Shown: one piece after another, positions 55,851 through 64,000 of the stretch | Layout of the letters: every line of letters begins with the position of its first letter | Numbering within the stretch: position 1 is the stretch's first letter | Assembly: GCA_002794785.1 (NCBI GenBank) | Contig: NBBA01000016.1 | Span: 124,001 to 188,000 of the forward strand | DNA: 64,000 nucleotides | Direction of reading: 5' to 3' | Source of the DNA: Coniferiporia sulphurascens | Lineage: Eukaryota > Basidiomycota > Agaricomycetes > Hymenochaetales > Hymenochaetaceae | The notes under the pieces: generated by a model | What the model saw: the letters and a program-made list of their open reading frames with translations, nothing else | What the model was told of the DNA's origin: nothing | The model's database searches: none | Made by a program: the position numbers and the translations under genes

Positions 55851-56227
55851 CGCCCACCTTTTGAATTCCCGTGAATATGTCCCGGCCAGCACTCTCGCCC
55901 TCCCTTTCCAATTCTAAGCTTCTTACTTTTACCTGCCCTTAACTGCCCAGTTTGTTCGTAGCAATATGTACTCCTCCTTCTACCATTGTCTTCTTACTAA
56001 ATAGGGGCTCTTCACACACTGGCACCCACTAGGGAGCAGAGCCCCCGCCCAGTTTTGTGCGATGTGCAATGACAGGCGCCTCTGTTGTTATGTAGTTAGG
56101 GCCCCCCCTCCAGGGGGGCAGCTTGTAATTATGTAATACTGCAGGAATAATAATAATAATAATAAAAAGTGAGCTATCCGCAGTCGCTCAGGTCCTCTGT
56201 CGGGCCGGTCCCTATGGGGGCTACTGG

Positions 56228-57052
56228 CAACGCACCCCTTGACCTCTAACCACCATCATCTCACCCAGCGCAAACCGACTCGCACCACCCCTAAATTCCC
56301 TGGGTTAACCACCCACACCAGTCCTCACTCACAGTAGACATCCGTCGAGCTGTTTTACGGCCTTGTTCACCATTCCACTCCCCCTTTCCCCCATTTCCCC
56401 ATGCCCCCTTCTATTCCTTCACCTCCCGGTGCCAAACTTCGAAACTGACACCACATATGAACCCTTCAACCTCGTTAACGACAACCAGCACATACTAGAC
56501 TGGGCCATATGCCAGTACAAACTACAGGTCATCAGCATTAGTGGGCAACCACACAATTCACGGCATATTTTCCTCTACCGAGAACACCTCAGCCGCTATG
56601 GCCCATGCATAGACTTAACATCAGTCCTCCTACAATTCGCAGTCAACTCCACACCTCATGGCAACCTGGCCCTAGCCTCACGCACACCTGCCGCTCCAAG
56701 CGCTGTCACGTCACCACTCTCAGAGTCACAAATATCGGACATAAAACAATTCAAACCACGCCCACACGCACAACATAAAAAATCCAGTAGTTTTTCCCAT
56801 CTTTCACAATCAGTATTAGTCATCATAGAATCCATAAAACCGCCACCTCCCCCTTCACAATTTGCTCTTCCGATTCATATCCCTCCTGACAAAACCATTT
56901 AGAAACCTCCGACAACAAAACCTCATACCTTTTAATCGCCTTAAGCCCAGGAACTTTATACCTTGTTAATCTCCTCTGACACGACACTTCAAATGGTCTC
57001 ACATCCGCGTCTTTTACTATGTAATGTAGTGGTATACAAATGCTGATTTAAA

Positions 57053-57082
<30 letters not shown>
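56228..57082 (+). mobile_element. Retroposed poly(A) sequence, possible processed pseudogene
   Basis: This is an 855-bp insertion ending in a run of about 30 A. It is flanked by the duplication ATGGGGGCTACTGG (56214-56227 and 57083-57096; the first base is ambiguous with the A-run). It resembles none of the other elements. These are the marks of an RNA copied into DNA by LINE machinery. A 198-codon open frame lies inside it. Confidence 0.8.
56309..56902 (+). pseudogene. Open frame in the retroposed sequence, unknown product
   Basis: The frame is open for 197 codons with no ATG: the only initiators are near-cognate (TTG at 56363). The middle is rich in polar and aromatic residues (NDNQHILDWAICQYKLQVI), and the C-terminal third is rich in Ser, Pro and His. 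I do not recognise it. The lack of an ATG fits a 5'-truncated or decayed copy of a host transcript. Confidence 0.4.
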
Positions 57083-57086
<4 letters not shown>

Positions 57087-57500
57087 GGGCTACTGGCTGA
57101 GTTTTGACTCAGCCTACCGGCACAGGCACAGCCTGATCTCGCACTGCAGGTGGCACAACCACCCCCCATGGCCCATGCAGTTTATTTTATTTTATTTTAA
57201 TTATTCCTTCAGTATTACATAATTACAAGCTGCCCCCCTGAAGGGGGGGCCCTAACTACATAACAACAGAGGCACCCATCATCACACAACACATGAAACT
57301 GGGCAGGGGCCCTACTCCCCAAAGGGTGCCAAGGTGTGGAGGGCCCCTATTAGTACACAGGTGAGAGGAAAGAGGGAGGAGTACATGTCACTATGACAAT
57401 ACCAAGCAGACGAGGGCAGGCAAAAGAGGTAGTTTAGAATAGGAAAGGGAGGGCAAGAGCACCAGCTGGGACATATGGGTGGGAGTCCAAAGGGCAGGCA

Positions 57501-58332
57501 CTAGTCAGAGGGAAATGTAGGAAGTGCACCTGAAAGCTCCAAGAGAGCCGGGTCTGGGTCCTGGGAACAGGGTCCAAGCATATGACTCATGTAGTCCCGG
57601 AGGAGGTCCAAGTCCATATCTTCATCAGTAGGGTTTCCATCCAGCTCCATCATGGCAAAGGCCAAGCGGATGGCTGCTGAGGCATGGTCAGAAAGGCAGT
57701 TCAAGTGCCCTGTTAGTTTGAGCCAGCAGCAGAGAACTGGGAGATGGTTTTCATCGGCCCACTCAGTGTGGTGGGTCGGAAGTGGGAGGTGGGGAGGCCA
57801 GACCTTGTGGATCCAAGGTCGGAAAGTGCGGCAGCCACCCAAGACATGGGCGGTTGACTGGGCCGGCAGGGGGGGTGGTTGTGCCACCTGCAGTGCGAGA
57901 TCAGGCTGTGCCTGTGCCAGTAGGCTGAGTCGAACTCAGCCAGTAGCCCCCATAGGGACCGGCATGACATAGGACCTGGGCGACTGCCGAGAGCTCCTGG
58001 TGAGGGTGGTTGACCGACTGCATGATGAGCTTTCAGGGATGGCAGGAGGGGATACTGTTGACAGCAAGGTATTTGTTGGCAGTCGAGGCTAGGGGTCGGG
58101 CGAGTGAGAGGGACCAGCGCTCCATGAGAGTGTTAACAGCAGCCTCTTTCAGTGCTGAGGTGGAGGGTGCGAGGGAAGACGGGGGTAGGTTCATTGCGAA
58201 CTTCACCTCGCGGTCTGCCCATTCATTCCCTGGGATGTCTGAGTGACCCAGGCACCATATGAAATGAACAGAAAGATCCAGGTATGAGTCCAAGAGAGTC
58301 TGGACCCCCGCCTTCCATTGATGGAGGAGATG
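57501..58332 (-). pseudogene. LINE N ORF2, C-terminal tail and RNase H end
   Basis: It contains the Cys/His tail and RNase H end: HFIWCLGHSDIPGNEWAD at 58200-58270, and the final DPALLELSGALPTFPSD with stop at 57501-57503. Frame changes occur near 57890-57970. It joins 59683 once element U is removed. Confidence 0.83.
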
Positions 58333-58388
58333 TGTTAGTAAATTGATGAAAATCGTGATTGCCGGATCAATGGATTAGCAAGATCGAC

Positions 58389-59039
58389 ATGGCAAGACCC
58401 GTAACTCTAATTGATACTAGAAACCTATGTCAACGCTGTAAAGATGCAGATCAAGTAGCATGGAAAGCATTTAATATTGCATGTGCAACAGTAGGACAGA
58501 ATGCAGGATATGACAACTGTCAAATTACATTTGATCATACTACAAGGGAACAACAAGTGGCAGAAAGGCTAGAAGTAATAATTGAACATAGAGCGATTAT
58601 GTTTTCATACCAATTGAATAGATATGTAATCAGCGCTTACACAAGAACCAAGATTTATAATCAGCCACATAATGAATTATGTTATCAAAGGGCAGTTATT
58701 ACATCAACCAATTATGCAGAAGCGGCACACCAAATAGTTCATACTATCAATAAACAACTACGAGAACAACTATTCACATACAAAGCCAACTTCATAGCCA
58801 AAGGACACACAACAGTAGATTGAAAGGAACCAAGACCAGGACAGGAGTTAATACCAATAGATAAAGAGATTATAATACAGTGGTTCAATGATGAACCTTC
58901 ATATAGAGTTACACCAGGGTATAGTAGGATAACAAATATAAATGCTATAGGACCTGAAGCGCTCTTTATGCCAATAGACAATAGGACACCAGAACGAACC
59001 CCTTTCAATGACATTATGGAAGGAATGACTCAATCTTAG
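58389..59039 (+). pseudogene. ORF inside element U, unknown protein
   Basis: From ATG 58389 (MARPVTLIDTRNLCQRC) the frame runs to TAG at 59037-59039, broken only by a TGA at 58821-58823 that could be a decayed CGA. The N-terminus has an NLCQRCKDADQVAWKAFNIA stretch, then helical, Gln/Glu-rich segments. It is not recognised as gag, pol or env. If U is a solo LTR, this is an LTR-encoded protein or the C-terminal end of an internal ORF reaching into U3. Confidence 0.45.
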
Positions 59040-59498
59040 TCTACGGTAATAAGTAACAAGCCACAACAAGGTAAGATTAAGAAGGCTAGCATAATCACTG
59101 AGCCACACAAGTATATCTAAGTGTTCGGCTAAGAATAGCTGATGGAAGCAGGGCACTCAATTAGAAGACGCAATTGATGGGAGCCAAGTATAGTGCATTG
59201 CATAGCAGAACTGATTAGGAAATAAGGAGAAGCATCATAGGTATAGTAGTATCTGAGAATGGTTAACTTAGGTATAGTACTATATGACTCAATGGAAACT
59301 CAGGGAAGGTTCTGGCATAAGATAAAGATAGCACGGTAGGCTGTAGAATGTACTGGAATATGTAACTGACTCATAAGAAACTAAGAATAGTAAATAGCAT
59401 GTACAGGATTGTACCAGAACATTCTTATGACTTATAAATCAAGAGTAGTATGTTGTAGTAACTACCGGAACATAGTAAATAGACTACAACATGTAGGG

Positions 59499-59505
59499 TA
59501 TAAAA
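59499..59505 (+). promoter_or_regulatory. TATA box of element U
   Basis: TATAAAA lies in a GGGTATAAAAGCCC context, about 180 bp before the element's end. It is a canonical core promoter position for an LTR. Confidence 0.55.
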
Positions 59506-59682
59506 GCCCAATGTAAAATTGCAGTAAAAAGCAGTTTAATTCATCTCTTGTCTCTTACCACCATCATCAGCTCTAACACTCTAGCGAGTGAAGGGTAACA
59601 AGCCTACCCTAAACTAACTAGTATTATTGTGTGAATCTGTTATCACTTGCTTCAATCCCTTAATCAGGGAGTGAATCTAACA

Positions 59683-61031
59683 AGATGAGCACCGGGGACT
59701 GGTGCCCATGTGCAGATGAGGTGGAGTGCCGTCAGCGAATCTGACAGAAAGAAAGAAGATGTCAGATGCGACAGGCAAGAGGTCCCAGAGGTGGTGTGTG
59801 GCCCAGCTCAGTGCAGAGGTGAGAGAGAATATCTCCGCATCCATGGCTGTTGTGCAGGTGGGGGAGGCCAGCCTGTGGGACTTGAGGCAAGTAAGGCCCC
59901 TCATGGCACAAATGGCTGATCCAGACTTCGAACCCATGCGAGAGCCATCAGTGAAAACCTGGAGGTGGGGGAGGGTGCTCAGGGAGTGTGTGGCATCCAC
60001 AAATTCATCACGGGTGTCCTTGCTGACCAGAGTGATAGGAGTGGCAAACAAGACACGTCTGGTCATAAATGCCAGAGGATCTGTCCATGGGGGATGAGTG
60101 TATGCAGGGACCAGTTGTACCTGAGGGACTCGGACCTGCAGAGAAGTGGAAAAGGGACAGTTAGTTATGGTTTTATAATAGCGTTTTCTACCAATGGAGT
60201 GTGGGGTGTGCCAAAGGCACAGAGAGTGGAGAGTCTTAGCATATTCGAAATAATAAGAGAGGGGGGGGAGGGAGCAAAGAAAATTTGTGGAGAAGGGGGA
60301 GGCACCCTTGTAGATGCCAAGAATTCATCTGCATGCCATGTTTTGCACAGCCTGCAGGCAGCTTACTAAGGTTTTTTGGTGCCGGCCGTGATACCACACC
60401 GGTGTGCCCCACATAAGGACGGAGCGGACACAGGCGGTGTACAGTTGATGGAGGAGAAGGGCCGAGATTCTGTGTTCGGTGTTGCCAAGAATGCAGAGGG
60501 CAGCTAGTGTGGAGAGGCCTTTGGAGCGCATACATTCCATGTGGGCCTTGAAGGTGAGGGCGGGGTCCCACCATATCCCTAACCAGCAGAGTGGGATGGA
60601 TGGTCGGATGAGTGTGGTAGGGGCTACCCAAACCCCAGTGGTGTCCCAGTTGGCATAGGCTGCTGAGTGGTGTCGGGGTGGGTGGAAGTGTAGGCACTCG
60701 GTTTTGGCAGCTTCGATGTTGAGACTGATGGCACCAAAGTGTGTGTTGAGTTGGTGGTAGGCATTAGACAGTTGCTGGCAGTTGGATGCCACACTGGGTC
60801 CGGTGCACATGAGGAGGTGGTCATCAACATATGCAAGGGCAGTGGTGCCAGTTTGGTGAAATTTCCAGAGGACCACACCCACAAATATAGTCGAGAGGAT
60901 CAGGGATACCGGTGACCCTTGGGGGGTGCCGAGGTCGGGTTTCTGGGCGGTTGGGAGGGTAGTGCTGTCGAAAGCAATGGCAACCTGCCGGTCCATCATG
61001 AAGGACAAGCACCAGTCGGCCATGTCAGGTG
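59683..61031 (-). pseudogene. LINE N ORF2, RT palm and RNase H
   Basis: It reads from MADWCLSFMMDRQVAIAF at 61023 through LAYVDDHLLMCTGPS (YVDD intact) and the thumb (60325), then the spacer and RNase H start (VFTDGSRMGSKSGSAICAM near 59940). It includes the intron-like patch near 60140-60195. The frame changes near 60320 and a TGA lies near 60068. It joins 62763 once Z is removed. Confidence 0.85.
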
Positions 61032-62762
61032 CATCCTTCTTGTCCTCTTACCACCACCATCTCACCTTCGCTCTGGGGTTGTCTCTGGTCAGTCACAGCA
61101 ACCTGTGCTCTGCTCTGGTATACTACTGGGGCATCATGAGAGAAGGCATCCGACTGCGCACCTTTTATAAAGGAGTGCTGCTCACTGGCTGCCGAGGCAC
61201 TGTAGCGGCATCGCTGGATGGCACGAAAGGGGCTTAACCACTCACCAGAGGGTATGCAACCTGTCGAAAACATTGCAATGGGGGGGGTGACTCGGTGAGG
61301 GTGATCCTTCTTCACATCTGCACTGACCTTCTCGAGGCAGTGTGCTCGCTGGTCCGCCTCTCAGCGGCACAAGGGTGCATATGCCCGCCAGTCGGGGGGG
61401 GACACAATGTTAATGTCCCTATGGGAGGGTGGAAACCCCCTGCCCATCTAGCAGTCGGATTCGGTCGGGAAACCTCGGGTTCGGGGAAACTCGGACCTGG
61501 GGCTGCATAGTCCTCGGCATAGACTAATCAAAGAACTGCCATCCCCAAATCCCGAGAGGGTGTCTGATGACGGCATTGGATGCCATAAGGACATAGGGGT
61601 CTCATAACACATGGCATTGTCGGTGATAACCAGCCGATGCGAGAGCAACAGGCCACCACGGGCCCTCGGGGGAGATGGCAGGCCCCTACTCGCGAACCCT
61701 TCACTGGGAACGACGGGAGGTGGTCAGTGCTCCACTGGGGGTGGTTAGTCAAGCAGACTCCCTGGCAGCCTCGAAAGAGATAGGCCGGGGTCCAAGCCTC
61801 TGGCAACACAGAGACTTGTGTACGCTGCAGATCCGGAAGTGGGACCCTGTCCTGAGTATTCCCCGGGGTTTACCCTGGGCTCCGAAGTGTGTGCATGGGA
61901 ACGGGAAACTCATGTTGGGGTAACCTGACCTCTGAGCGGGCCATAGCGGTGGGGGTAGTTCCCTTCATTCGGCTTGAGAGGACTAAATCCTCCATGGGTT
62001 CAGGTGGGGGTAATTCCCATGTCGGGCTTAAGTTGATTCCCATGATCCAGCAGCGCTCTACAGTGGAAAGCGGGGCAAGGGAGGGAATGTGTAGGGTAGG
62101 GGGGGCATCTCAATGGGTGGAGTAGTGCCTACGGCACCGCAACCTCCACTCGGGGTGTTCTCCTGGCACGGCACGCCTTACCCAACCCAGCGCACCGTAG
62201 AGGACAGCGTGTCGCGTGTAAGGCCTTTGTCCTGGGGGCAGCGATGTCACGAGGAAGGTGTATGCATAGTGATGGGTCCCGCAAGGGTGCCCTTAATCAT
62301 GGACAATGACCTGGACTTGGACACCCTCAGGGGCTACATGCGTAGGTTGCTCGGATCCAGGACTCAGGATGCGGACCCAGCCCTTTTGGAGCTCTCAGGT
62401 ATGCTCCCACCATTTCCCTCTGACTCTTGACCGCCCTTCAGATTCCCCAATGGTTTCTTCTATGGCGCTTGCAGCTGCTCCTTTCCTCTTCTAAGGGACT
62501 CCCCATTGCCTGATCTTGCTCTTTGCCAGGTACAGCATTTCGTAGTCGCGATATGTATGCCTCCTCCTTTCCTTCCTCTATTTTACCCTAATAGGGCGCA
62601 TAAGCACACTAGGCCTCACACAAGAGGCATGCGCCCCGCCCAGTTTCGCTCGATGAGCGATGACAGGCGCCTCAGTAGTTAGGTAGTTTACAGGCGGCCC
62701 CTACAGGGCTGCAGGTGTAGTGTGTAGCTCAGTAGGAATAATAAATTTAAAAAAAAAAAAAA
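61032..62762 (+). mobile_element. Element Z: LINE-ended non-autonomous element
   Basis: This 1,731-bp insertion is flanked by the 14-bp duplication GGCCATGTCAGGTG (61018-61031, 62763-62776) and ends in oligo(A). Its first bases (CATCCTTCTTG, then TACCACCACCATC) match the LINE 5' end. Its last roughly 460 bp match the ORF2 end (DALDLDTLRGYM-type codons through LLELSGMLPPF near 62400) and the 3' UTR (CCCGCCCAGTTT, GACAGGCGCCTC, GGAATAATAA). The middle, about 61070-62290, resembles nothing else in the window and has no convincing ORF. It is best seen as a LINE-derived passenger using LINE ends for mobilisation, or a copy of a related but deleted LINE. Confidence 0.8.
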
Positions 62763-64000
62763 GGCCATGTCAGGTGGGCACTGGAGGTCCAACAGTTGCT
62801 GGTGGAGGAGTTGCAGGTGTACCAAGTCGAAAGAAACCCTGTACGTCAACCGCTAGGACTGAGCATACACGGCCCTCATCATGGGCTCACTCTGCAATCT
62901 GTAGGAGGTGCTGGGCAGTGTTGTAGATGGAATGTCCTTGACGCCCCCCATATTGGTTAGGTGGCAGCCAGTCCCTCATATTAGCAAGGAACTGGAGCCG
63001 GTTAGCGATAATCTTTTCAAGGAGTTTCCCTAAGGTCTCCTCAAGGGTAATGGGCCAGTAGGATCGCGGCTAGAAGGGGTCCTTCTTGTTTGGCTTCCTG
63101 AGTATCACCACTTTTGCTGCCCACCAGCACTTGGGGTGGTGCCCCATGCGCAGACAGTCATTGAAAAGGGTGAGGATCTCATTGGGGTAGGTGTCTACCA
63201 CCCATTTGAGGGGGTGGTAGCCGATCCCTGAGAGGCCCAGAGCCAACAAGTTGGATGTGTTGGACAGTGCCCCATGAGCTCCGAGAGGAGCATGGGCAGG
63301 GCAGCTGGTTGGGGGGGAGGCGGCAGGGTGTCAGCCGCTTGTTGGGGTGGGGGGGGCATAAAGAAAGTAGTGCAGAAAAGCTCACCTTTCTCAGTGTCCA
63401 ATTGGGTGAAGGTGCCATTCACGCTTTTTGAGCGAGGGGATTGGAGTAGGTTAGTTGCCTGGCCCTGGTTAGCCCAGCTCCAGATGTTGGAGGCGTCAGC
63501 TTGGTCAGCTTGGTCGGTGTAAAACTGCCGCTTGGCTGCACGGACACCGTGTTTGAATGTGTGGTGGGCTGCTGAATGCTGAAGGGGGGTGGTGGCCATC
63601 GAGATCTCCTGGAGGAGCAACTTACATGTTGGAGTCCACCAGGGGACCTCGGATTTTGACGGCTTGGCAAGTCGGGTGAAGGGTGCAAGGGCAGTGATCA
63701 TAGAGTCGACTACTGCCTGCACTTTAACATCGAGGGTGAGGGTGCTGTCCACCAGGAGTCGAAAGGCAGTTTTGAGTAATGGAAAGGCAATGTTGGACCA
63801 TTCTTCCCTGTCTGCCAGGAATAACCGGCAAGTCTTAATGACTGGGGCTGGAGGCCGAAAAGGCAAGGACCAGCACAGGATGGCATGGTCAGACAATGGG
63901 GAGGTGGTTGAGGTACCCGAATCTATGATCATGTCGGGGTTTATCATGGGGGGGGACCAAATCATGTCAATAGGGCACCATCGATGATTGTCGATGGGCC
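62763..64000 (-). pseudogene. LINE N ORF2, endonuclease end and RT N-terminus
   Basis: Reading from the window edge, it has MIWSPPMINPD, SDHAILCWSLPF (endonuclease end), the spacer with NIWSWANQG, then RT start (LKWVV-type motif near 63200 and VVMLRKPNK-type motif near 63100) down to QGFFRLGTP near 62830, out of frame. Frameshifts lie near 63440, 63270 and 62830. Confidence 0.82.

Larger units (their letters stand above)
49905..56168 (+). mobile_element. LINE L, full length (family beta)
   Basis: This is a complete 6,264-bp plus-strand LINE from CATCCTTCTTGACC at 49905 to an (AAT)n tail at 56168, with a 58-nt leader, ORF1, ORF2 and a 3' UTR with hairpin 56099-56122. RT YVDD is intact, but there are TGA stops, frameshifts and an internal deletion of about 165 bp near 53098. 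No target duplication is evident: the left neighbour is minus-strand K and the right neighbour is plus-strand M. Confidence 0.92.
56169..57180 (+). mobile_element. LINE M, ORF2 C-terminal fragment split by a retroposed sequence
   Basis: Two short pieces of the ORF2 tail domain (56169-56227 and 57083-57180; AVAQVLCRAGPYGGYW then LSFDSAYRHRHSLISHCRWHNHPPW) flank the inserted sequence at 56228-57082. It is cut on the left by the tail of L and on the right by the tail of N. Confidence 0.85.
58333..59682 (+). mobile_element. Element U: LTR-type insertion with its own ORF
   Basis: This is 1,350 bp beginning TGTTAGTA and ending ATCTAACA, with the 5-bp duplication AGATG (58328-58332, 59683-59687). 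TG/CA ends and a 5-bp duplication indicate integrase-mediated insertion. No internal LTR pair is visible, so it is best read as a solo LTR. It is AT-rich compared with the LINEs. A TATAAAA box at 59499-59505 would put the transcript start near 59530 and leave a U3 region of about 1.2 kb, in which a 216-codon frame lies. Confidence 0.7.
57181..64000 (-). mobile_element. LINE N (family alpha), runs off the right edge
   Basis: This is a minus-strand LINE with a TTTTA-rich tail from 57181, hairpin 57229-57252, and its own sequence at 57181-58332, 59683-61031 and 62763-64000. It is interrupted by U (duplication AGATG) and by Z (duplication GGCCATGTCAGGTG). ORF2 is present from the C-terminus to the middle of the endonuclease at the window end. 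ORF1 would lie beyond 64000. Confidence 0.9.

Noticed and set aside
61300..62290. Middle of element Z as an rRNA-derived or other known RNA gene
   Set aside because: No recognisable rRNA signature could be matched by eye, so no RNA class is assigned.

Overview
The window looks like a fungal repeat island with no recognisable host gene. Everything that can be identified is a retroelement or a sequence moved by one. The elements are GC-rich non-LTR retrotransposons (LINEs) with two ORFs (ORF1 with CCHC zinc knuckles; ORF2 with APE-type endonuclease, reverse transcriptase and RNase H, like the fungal Tad1 group), a Ty3/gypsy chromovirus, and an AT-rich Ty1/copia element. This combination, the compact gag-pol layout and the DNA-methylation-like decay point to a TE-rich filamentous fungus, possibly a basidiomycete. 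The species cannot be read from the sequence.

Layout. I name the LINE copies by letter. H (minus, 40374-43890) is the oldest visible host. T0 (plus; pieces at 24615-24764, 26589-27813 and probably 39675-40373) appears to sit in H. T1 (plus; 1-229 and 23463-24614) sits in T0. A (minus, 230-23462) sits in T1. A is itself broken by full-length LINE B (3046-9516), by a 1.48 kb solo LTR X (10045-11781, which contains a copia solo LTR) and by a gypsy element (13179-21939, which contains two solo LTRs). T0 also received LINE D (with fragment E inside it) and full-length LINE G (27814-39674), which contains the copia element (30464-35889). To the right of H come mosaic LINE I, fragment J, LINE K (with a gypsy solo LTR), full-length LINE L (49905-56168), fragment M (holding a poly(A) retroposed sequence) and LINE N, which runs off the right edge. 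N contains an LTR-type element U with its own ORF (58333-59682) and a 1.73 kb LINE-like element Z (61032-62762). Many junctions are proven by target-site duplications.

The most interesting points are these. (1) The gypsy element has an 11-base primer site complementary to the predicted first 11 bases of its own transcript, the Tf1 self-priming arrangement. (2) The same element has an extra ORF3 after integrase, with a predicted membrane segment and two zinc knuckles. (3) Z shares its 5' and 3' ends with the LINEs but has an unrelated middle, and it has its own target-site duplication. (4) Decay is dominated by CpG transitions: all 9 gypsy LTR differences, 12 of 13 copia LTR differences and nearly all premature stops (CGA to TGA) fit this. 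(5) A 2,033-bp tract appears identical between G and I, with sharp edges inside otherwise different copies.

The elements are parasites of one another. LINE reverse transcriptase probably moved Z and the retroposed sequence. LTR recombination has left seven solo LTRs in the gypsy, copia and X families (U may be an eighth). Most copies are dead, but L, G, B and the gypsy element are close to intact.
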